Shown here piece by piece: positions 8,142 to 13,596 of a stretch of 13,596 nucleotides of DNA. The DNA comes from Dunaliella salina (lineage: Eukaryota > Chlorophyta > Chlorophyceae > Chlamydomonadales > Dunaliellaceae). Each line of letters begins with the position of its first letter. Position 1 is the first letter of the stretch. The translations under genes were made by a program, and so were the position numbers. The notes below the pieces were generated by a model. That model was not told the origin of the DNA, ran no database searches, and saw nothing but the letters and a program-made list of their open reading frames with translations. Location: the NCBI GenBank assembly GCA_002284615.2, contig MU069512.1:95672-109267 (forward strand), read 5' to 3'.

Positions 8142-8597
8142 ATGCTGCTGCTTTGCCGCGTTCAACTGATGCTCTGGCCTGGTGTCTTCACAAAAATTGA
8201 TTTTTATTAGGTGTATATGGCGTCAATTCGCATAAAGTTCATGGGGTTGCCTCATGCGGCTAGTTCTGTTGGTCCTCCGTGAGGAGCTGCGCAGAGCGTG
8301 ATGGGAATGGGTAGGAGAAACATCGTTAGAAGTATGTTTGGCATTCAAAGGGGTGATCAAAATAGCAACTGGTTGACTGGAGTTGAGTCTTTTCCTCCCT
8401 GGAAGGTTATGAGGGAAGAAGTAGGCAGGTAAAGTTCTGTTTGAGGCATGTATAGGGAGTTGGAGGTTGTGTTGAGCAAGCTTAAAATAGCTCTCTATGT
8501 CTGTGTATACTAGGCCTGCCCCTACAGGGCATTTGCTGAGGGCTATTGTAATCATTCTGCCTGCAATGTTATGGCTCTCCTTCTGTTCTATCCTTTT
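8142..8597 (-). pseudogene. Retroelement C-terminal domain remnant, proximal half of the split copy
   Basis: On the minus strand an open stretch runs to a stop at 8223-8225: MITIALSK, LVYTD, FKLAQHNLQLPIHASNRTLP, SSQPVAILITPL, RMRQPHELYAN. After the stop the same frame continues RHIHLIKINFCEDTRPEHQL and AAKQQHA up to the insertion point. The catalytic VE.K seen in the plus copy is LIKIN here, so both key residues are changed. The RPD expected upstream reads SQPVA. With the in-frame stop, this copy was inactive or has decayed. The 138-codon open frame seen from 8639 starts in the outer host and crosses the junction, so it is not a gene. Confidence 0.7.
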
Positions 8598-9280
8598 CTC
8601 TCCTTCTCCTGCTGTCCTCCACCGCTCACCCAGCCCCACCCCGCCACCCGTTCCCCCTTAGCAGTCCCTTAAAAATGAAGAGCATGTCTGGTGCTAATGA
8701 TGGAAGTCGATTTTTAAATGGCATAGCATGTTTTGCTAGTAATTCAGCTTTATGCTTGGTAAGGCCCAGATTTGTAAAAGTGGAAGTCTACGCTGGACAC
8801 AACCAGATTTATAAGAGGTTTGATTGTGTACTGATTGTAAAAAATTGCCAGCCACACCACTGGCAATTAATATGATATGCAGTCACTTTGTTATTTTTTT
8901 GGGGGTTTCTTGAGCTGTGGGATCTAACTTATACTTAGTAAGTATGGTTACAGTATGAGAATGTTGAGCTGCTGCACGCTCCAAAGTAATGAAGAGGTTG
9001 GTGTCGGAACAGGATTTTTGTTCAACAATGTGGATGTCTCTGTTACGATCAGGGATCTTCAGGGATCCAGGTGGACTGGTCGGCCTGGTACAAAGAGCAC
9101 AAAGCTAGCATCTGGGCGGTGGTGGGCTAAAGAACCTCAGGCTGTACCACCAGGGAATGCCCAATCAGGAATGCTACGTGTTATGTTTTCATGGACTTGC
9201 ATGCCCTATTCCTGGAGTCTCTCCAAGAAACTGGGTCATTACTGCAGCCAACCAAACCAAAAAGACTATTTCCAGAAATC
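8598..9280 (-). mobile_element. Outer retroelement host, 5' fragment with endonuclease-like domain
   Basis: This is the minus-strand coding part of the outer copy. From high to low coordinates: HENITRSIPDWAFPGG, then HRPDASFVLFVPGRP (Asp codon at 9110-9112). After a frameshift comes IPDRNRDIHIVEQKSC (Glu codon 9021-9023, Lys 9015-9017), then SDTNLFITLE, AAAQHSHTVT, TIKPLINL, and STRHALHF. Both halves of a PD...(D/E)XK site are thus visible, in different frames. Several stops and frameshifts make it a pseudogene. It pairs with the copy at 6530-7086 (same subfamily). The 5' limit near 9240-9290 is not sharp, and I found no duplication partner for the outer ends. Confidence 0.7.
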
Positions 9281-10438
9281 CAGACGGTAATCAGTGGCAT
9301 TAATCAAATGAAAATGTACACAGTAATTCGTGATTTCTCTTTCGTGCACTTACCGGCTTCCAGTAAACTGATTACCTGCCCGATTGTGATTTTGGTCGCA
9401 ATAAATTGTATTCTTTACGGTACCAAGGAAGTGGGTGGAATTGCCTCGCTGACGATAATTAATGTTCCAACGTGATGGCTTCTTCAAGGAGGAAGTTCCT
9501 TGCAAGCTTATATAACCTTTTATATCTCCTCAGTTTTCTCTCGCACTGGCAAGATAACTTCTATTTGCTCAGATTTGAATTGATACCAGTTTACAAAAAA
9601 ATCTGCGTAGCCAAGCTACCAAACTGAAGGCTCATCCTATTGTGACACTCGTGAAACAACAGTTGACCGACTTCCCGATGACTACTTTGGCACTTCTACA
9701 TGTATGCTTGCCATTAAGAGGGGGTTCTTGAGAGAAATGCGTCAAAAAGCAGAATGCTGGCCAACAAAATTGAGGGAAAAACATGCTCACCAGAGACCAC
9801 CACAGACCATATGGCAAGTCCTTATGAATCTTATGAAGTCAGTACAGCATATTTACTTCTGGAACAAAATAATGGTCTTGCTGCAAATTTGTAGAAGATG
9901 GACAGCGCGAATGACCAGGAAGAGAACACTGCAGCCTACAAAGTACAGAAATTGCACATCATCTTCTCAATGAATGCTTGGCTCAAGCGTGTGCAGCATC
10001 TTACATGCAATTTCAGGAATGTGTACAGGGCTAAGATGTAAATGCAATCAGGATTGTTTGAGCATGCAGTGAATCTTTATGGCCTACATAAGGAGCTCAC
10101 CAACACCGGAAAAAACTCACAAGATACTACAGCACTTCTCTGTTCAGAAGGGCGTCACAATGCACATTGCAGGGTCTCAATGTTACTTTCTAGGGCCATT
10201 ATTACTGTTGCCTTCATCGTTATCCTGATCGTCAGCCCAAGTTGAATCAAGCCTCTGCAGGGAATTGCATGGTTTGCCAAATGAGGGAAGCATCAATGCA
10301 AACAATGATGAAAAATTGGAGAAACCAGCACTTCACTGCTTGAAGCCTTCAAGCATAACTCATAGGGAAACGCACAGCCCATGATAACACTGGAGCATGC
10401 CCTGTTGTCTGCCATGGCGTGTTGCAAAAAACAAACTC
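9281..10438. other. Mostly unassigned stretch
   Basis: Apart from the open stretch at 9611-9973, no feature is recognised. The other frames are short and lack motifs. Plus-strand frames at about 9191-9475 and 10042-10245 look incidental. A hydrophobic run in the first (about 9365-9425) is the only reason to look again. Confidence 0.45.
9611..9973 (+). CDS. Open stretch of 120 codons, unknown
   Basis: After a TAG at 9608-9610 the frame stays open to TGA at 9971-9973; the first ATG is at 9704. The sequence is polar and basic in its second half (RRWTARMTRKRTLQPTKYR) and includes TVDRLPDDYFGTSTC near the start. I recognise no family. The bases before it do not give a convincing splice acceptor, and the length is compatible with chance in this composition. 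It could be an exon or a fragment of a mobile element. Confidence 0.2.
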   Translation, partial: PSYQTEGSSYCDTRETTVDRLPDDYFGTSTCMLAIKRGFLREMRQKAECWPTKLREKHAHQRPPQTIWQVLMNLMKSVQHIYFWNKIMVLLQICRRWTARMTRKRTLQPTKYRNCTSSSQ

Positions 10439-10546
10439 GTAGGGTCGGCCAGTTCTGTACGCCAATACCATACGGCTGTGTGTGGAGTACTAAAAATCCA
10501 CAATACATATTAATACATATGTACTAAGGGGATTGGCCAACCCTAC
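10439..10546. mobile_element. 108-bp hairpin element (MITE-like)
   Basis: The left end GTAGGGTCGGCCA (10439) and the reverse complement of the right end GTAGGGTTGGCCA (ending at 10546) match at 12 of 13 bases. Weaker complementarity runs further in (TGTGTGGA against TATTGTGGA). With TA taken as the duplicated target, the inverted repeat starts GGGTYGGCCA, as expected for a Tc1/mariner-type non-autonomous element. TA is palindromic, so the duplication itself cannot be proved from one copy. Confidence 0.5.
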
Positions 10547-10583
10547 AAATACGTCATCAGCATAGCATTGCAGCGTACTTTGC

Positions 10584-10699
10584 TGTGCGAATTCTGTGCA
10601 AATTGTTGTGTGCATGCTGCATCATGATTGCTTTATGTTATGTGCGAATTCTGTACAAATTGCTGTGTGCATTCTGCATGATCATCGCTGCGTAAATTA
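10584..10699. repeat. 57-bp tandem repeat, two copies
   Basis: TGTGCGAATTCTGTGCAAAT at 10584 recurs as TGTGCGAATTCTGTACAAAT at 10641. Both are followed by TG.TGTGTGCAT.CTGCAT, a period of 57 bp. The second copy fades out after about 10690. Confidence 0.85.
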
Positions 10700-10860
10700 A
10701 GCATGACAATAGCTAAGGGCGAGCAGTGCAAGCTGCCTACCCATTGTCCCCAGATCGAACCAAACCATAAGTCAGAGACACAAATTCACAAAGTACTGGT
10801 GCTTAGGGTCTGATGTGGCAGTCCTGCTCCTGATTGCACCAGCAATGTGCTGAGGCTTTT

Positions 10861-10950
10861 CTCAAGAAAAGAAGAAAAGGTCTACGCAGGCTGGGAACCG
10901 CGTGCACCAAGGGAAGGTCCCCTGAGTAGCAAGCAGGGGCCTCACCAAAG
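10861..10950 (-). mobile_element. Isolated retroelement 3' end
   Basis: Read on the minus strand this is another copy of the outer-host type 3' UTR and tail. GGTGAGGCCC, then CTTGCTACTCAGGGGACCTT, CCCTTGGTGCACGCGG, CTGCGTAGACCTTTTC. It corresponds to 6534-6640. No coding part is recognisable next to it, so the copy is either truncated within the UTR or too diverged further up. Confidence 0.65.
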
Positions 10951-11290
10951 CTTATCTTTCTGCTTGCTGTACCAGGGGGGGTGTCACAGGGCCTCTTCTG
11001 GGGGTTACCCTGCAGGAAACTTTTTAGGGCCTCCCTGGCCTCGTCTTTCCCTAAACCTTTCCTTTGATCATGCTCTATGGTTTTAGAGACTCACCCCTGC
11101 AAAGAAAGTTGGAGAAAAAATCGGCTCGGTGAGTGAGCTGGAATGCTCTCAAAGGGAAAAGGGGGGGAGTGTGGTGGAAATTGGGAATTTTCCACCCTAT
11201 CCCATTTTGTCAGATTTACCCCTGGTGTATAGCAGCGGTATAGCAGACACTATAGCAATAATAGAAGGGCTCCGCCGGCCCAAATTTCGC
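10951..11290. other. Unassigned stretch
   Basis: No gene or repeat is recognised. It may contain further degenerate retroelement sequence upstream (minus-strand sense) of the 3' end at 10861-10950, but no motif supports that. Confidence 0.4.
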
Positions 11291-11298
11291 TTTCAAGT

Positions 11299-11590
11299 GT
11301 TTTTTTGGGGGGTCCTCTGTTTCCCTTTCACCGCGGACACCCCATCTCCTCCATCGATCCACTGCACCTCTTCGGCAATCCGCTGTGAAAGAAACACCGT
11401 GACGCGTTTCAAGTAATACGCAATGTATAAATTGTGTTTTGGGGCCTCCGTTTTCATTTCACCGCGGACACCCCATCTCCTCGGTACTGAGGAGGTCGTA
11501 CTGGTACGATCCACTGCACCCCGTCCTCTTCGGCCATCCGACATAAAAGAAATACCATAATACGTTTAAATAATATGTACCTAAACGGTA
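11299..11590. repeat. Degenerate tandem repeat, period about 131 bp
   Basis: CCGCGGACACCCCATCTCCT occurs at 11331 and 11462. Both are followed by GATCCACTGCACC, CCTCTTCGGC.ATCCG and AAAGAAA.ACC.T.A..CGTTT.AA.TAATA. The second copy carries an extra block with GGTACTGAGGAGGTCG and GTACTGGTACGATCC. On the minus strand both copies stay open and give related peptides (MAEEDGVQWI and IAEEVQWI, then GDGVSAVK). This may reflect duplication alone. Confidence 0.75.
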
Positions 11591-11715
11591 CCCGCTGTGT
11601 GTGATTGCGGCAATTCTCGACCCCATGCTCCATGCTCCTCGTCGGTCGCCGAGTCATCCTCTGGAAGGTAGGAATGGACCGGCACGAATCCATGTTGTTC
11701 GAAGAGGAGCTTAAG

Positions 11716-11742
11716 TGAAAAGGACCTCCGAGGTCCTTTTCA
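11716..11742. repeat. Perfect 27-bp palindrome
   Basis: TGAAAAGGACCTC and GAGGTCCTTTTCA are exact inverse complements separated by one C. A second near-palindrome, GAGTGAGTCACTC, starts at 11743. This could be a hairpin end of a mobile element or a binding site; nothing else here decides it. Confidence 0.85.
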
Positions 11743-12460
11743 GAGTGAGTCACTCCACCCTTGTCCGGATCCGCCCTCCATGCGCACGGACAGCCACAGA
11801 ACCCGACCGGCACCTCCCGCCGCGAGACTCGACGCACATGTAAAAACCAGGCTGGAATAATTTCCTGCAAAATCTTACGAACAGCCGCAGCCGGAGCACG
11901 GCGCTATTCCCGTCCAAAATCCGTACAACCGATTCAGTTGATTCTGGGACATCACAAATTTCTGGTTTAGAAATTTGGGGAAAGAAAGCACTTATCTCTG
12001 TTTTCACTCAGGGAGCACTTCCCGTGAACTCTGTTTTCACTACTTTTCAATCGTATCATCTTTTATACCAAACCTACGCCTAAATTCAAAATTTGGGGTC
12101 GAAATTCCAAAATTCCAATATTTCCTGCCAAACTTTGACCTTGCATAGACAACCCTTTTCCATCAAGATACAAAATGTACACCTTTCTAAACAAACGGTG
12201 GTATGATTTTTATTTCGTTTTTTGATGGGCAAGATGGTCAAATTTGAGGCCATAGGTCCACACACCCATTACACCCCTACGTTGCTGTACACATCCCAGT
12301 CGCTTAGCTTCTTGCAATTGTAACAATGGAAACTTTACCCGGCCGGACCTGATGAAGTTGGCGATGGTGCTCTGGAAGGTGGATACAAGCCTAGCGCGAG
12401 TAATTTTCCAGAGGTGGGCGATGAGGGCCTCAAAAAGGGGTTCTTTTGAAATCTTCAAAG
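11743..12460. other. Unassigned stretch with minus-strand open frames
   Basis: Minus-strand frames at 11454-11870, 11750-12007 and 12210-12548 are 85-138 codons long but match no family I recognise. The last one starts in the hairpin at 12466-12549. AT-rich sequence with repeated AAATTT/CAAAATTC motifs lies at 12060-12200. Confidence 0.4.
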
Positions 12461-12465
12461 CGCAA

Positions 12466-12549
12466 GTTGCCCATGACCGGCAAGATTCAAGCTTAGGTCC
12501 AAAATGTATCCAACGCACCTGAGCTTGAATCTTGCCAATCAAGGGCAAC
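12466..12549. repeat. Long hairpin, 33-bp arms
   Basis: The left arm 12466-12498 and the right arm 12517-12549 are complementary at 29 of 33 positions, including the perfect core GGCAAGATTCAAGCT. They are separated by 18 bases. The arms carry GTTGCCC at the outer ends. Confidence 0.85.
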
Positions 12550-12587
12550 GTGCCTAAACAGCCACAACGTGAACCCTACAATTTTTA

Positions 12588-12750
12588 CTACCAAATCTCC
12601 TACCCGGACCACCAACTGCACCAAAAGGGGTTATTCTTGATGATTTGGAGTCCTTGTACCAAAAAATATTATTCCAAAAAAAATGAAGTGAAAAGACCCA
12701 GTGGTTGTTCAGATACAGAATTTCAGCCATTTCCCAGGAGGGAGGAAATT
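12588..12750 (-). repeat. Dispersed repeat block B, copy 2 (inverted)
   Basis: This is the reverse complement of the block at 4630-4780 inside the TIR element, sharing CAGAATTTCAGCCATTTCCC, CCACTGGG or CCCAGTGG, and ACCACCAACTGCACCAAA. The minus strand reads EMAEILYLNNHW, against EMAEILYMHNHW on the plus strand of copy 1. Confidence 0.8.
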
Positions 12751-12774
12751 TTTTTTTCGTGGAAGGCACGTGTA

Positions 12775-13190
12775 AAATTTGGGCTGGACCCCCCTGACCC
12801 ACCCACCCACCCCCAAACCCCCCTTCCAGTGCCCCAATCCAGACAAAAAGGGTACCAATCTGCTCCTCTTTAAATTCCCTATCCATCTATATATTCACCA
12901 CACTGAAAAGTTGAGTCGCATCAAAGTTATGGGGCAAAAGCTAAACAGCGGACGTTCATGCACACCTGCCCTTACAGGCACCCAACTTGCAAGTCAACAG
13001 TTGCCCACCTAACTTCACCATGCAAGAATACATCATGCAATGTCAATATCCTGGAAATTTGGATTGATTTGCTGCATGTTTGCCTCCACACCCCCTGCTG
13101 CCCACACCCTTGCGCGCATGGCACACTGACTCCCAGCCATGCACACAGACCACCCCTTAACCCAATTTTCACAACAAGGATGCCAATCGA
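12775..13190 (+). repeat. Dispersed repeat block A, copy 2
   Basis: This is the same orientation and order as 4003-4410 (see there). No CAGCCG-rich ends like those of the TIR element are found around this copy, so the element ends are either lost or different. Confidence 0.85.
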
Positions 13191-13240
13191 TAGTTCTTAG
13201 CTCAGGAATCCGATGGCATGTTTAAAATCCTGCAGAGGTG

Positions 13241-13310
13241 GCCCAGAAAAATTTTGGAGGGGGGGTCCCAAAAAGTCCAGACCCCCCTCGACCACCAACC
13301 CCCACCGACC
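13241..13310. repeat. G-run/C-run inverted sequence
   Basis: GGAGGGGGGGTCC and GACCCCCCTC lie about 15 bases apart and can pair, flanked by further C-rich sequence. The function is unknown. Confidence 0.5.
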
Positions 13311-13494
13311 TTCTCTGATTCGACTCATACCGTGCCAGTACTGGGAGTATTGCGAATCAATTAATTAATTATTGGGACTCTACGCAATAACCAGTCCGAT
13401 TGTAAATTGCTTTTTGGAGAGGCTCGCAAAGTAAACAGTTTCAGCGCGCTCTCCATCGGGCCTCGAAATGGGACCTTAGGCTGAGCAACGGGGC

Positions 13495-13496
<2 letters not shown>

Positions 13497-13537
<41 letters not shown>

Positions 13538-13555
13538 CCTGAGAGGTGTTTTTCC

Positions 13556-13596
<41 letters not shown>
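13497..13596. repeat. Two (CA)n microsatellites
   Basis: CA runs at about 13495-13532 and 13556-13596 are separated by a 23-base unique spacer (CTCCCTGAGAGG...). The second runs to the window edge, so its length is unknown. A minus-strand frame rich in Cys and Val is a product of the repeat. Confidence 0.95.

Larger units (their letters stand above)
7171..8597 (-). mobile_element. Second retroelement insertion (CEDTRP subfamily), itself interrupted
   Basis: This minus-strand copy is inserted in the outer host and flanked by perfect 8-bp duplications CTCTCCTT (7163-7170 and 8598-8605). The uninterrupted host sequence (GGACTCTCCTTCTCCTG) is present at 6744-6760 in the related copy. The insertion consists of 8137-8597 and 7171-7581, separated by a plus-strand insertion. 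Without that it would be about 867 bp. Its 3' end on the minus strand is CTACGTAGTTTTTCTTTTTC, like the other copies. The coding part is described separately. Confidence 0.8.

Noticed and set aside
8223..8639. 138-codon minus-strand open frame as an independent gene
   Set aside because: It starts in the tail of the outer host, crosses the 8-bp duplication and continues in the inserted copy. Its C-terminal part aligns with the retroelement domain and the frame continues past the stop.
8955..9290. 111-codon plus-strand open frame
   Set aside because: It is antisense to the endonuclease-like domain of the outer host copy, which shows the recognisable motifs on the minus strand.
11454..11870. 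138-codon minus-strand open frame as a gene
   Set aside because: It overlaps the degenerate tandem repeat and the perfect palindrome, has no recognised family, and its similarity to the neighbouring frame follows from the DNA duplication.
13361..13594. 77-codon minus-strand frame with Cys-Val repeats
   Set aside because: The repeats are the translation of the CA microsatellite. The remaining 42 codons have no support as an exon.

Overview
This window looks like nuclear DNA of an intron-rich eukaryote. It carries one spliced gene with GT-AG introns and short exons. The rest is dinucleotide microsatellites, an inverted-repeat element and a dense nest of 5'-truncated retroelement copies. There is no sign of bacterial operons, ribosome-binding sites or CRISPR. 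The retroelement tail domain most resembles, from memory, C-terminal domains of retroelements in green algal genomes. I therefore lean towards a green alga or a relative, but nothing here fixes the species.

Layout. (1) 1-200: GT microsatellite and the end of an intron. (2) 202-2832, plus strand: nine exons that join without a frame break into 297 residues plus a stop. This is the C-terminal nine-tenths or so of a multi-pass membrane protein of the drug/metabolite transporter (DMT, SLC35-like) superfamily; the N-terminus lies upstream of the window. Its terminal exon is present twice, 100 bp apart. (3) 2833-3687: no gene recognised. (4) 3688-5205: a 1.5-kb element with imperfect terminal inverted repeats. 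Its ends are packed with CAGCCG/CGGCTG motifs, and its interior is repeated, partly inverted, at about 12.59-13.19 kb. (5) 5206-6413: no gene recognised. (6) 6414 to about 9280: four partial copies of two related retroelement subfamilies nested inside each other. Three insertions are bounded by target-site duplications of 9, 8 and 5 bp. The outer host is on the minus strand and holds two minus-strand insertions, one of which holds a plus-strand insertion. All copies carry only the end of the reading frame, a PD-(D/E)XK-like endonuclease domain, and a pyrimidine-rich 3' tail. (7) 9290-10860: one open stretch of unknown meaning, a 108-bp hairpin element with TA at its ends, and a 57-bp tandem repeat. 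(8) 10861-10950: another 3' end of the retroelement. (9) 11.28-12.01 kb: a degenerate tandem repeat and a perfect 27-bp palindrome. (10) 12.06-13.2 kb: the second copy of the repeat found inside the inverted-repeat element, plus a long hairpin. (11) 13.5-13.596 kb: CA microsatellites.

The transporter is the only host gene I can support. The rest is mostly transposon-derived, and its main value is that the insertion history can be read directly from the sequence.
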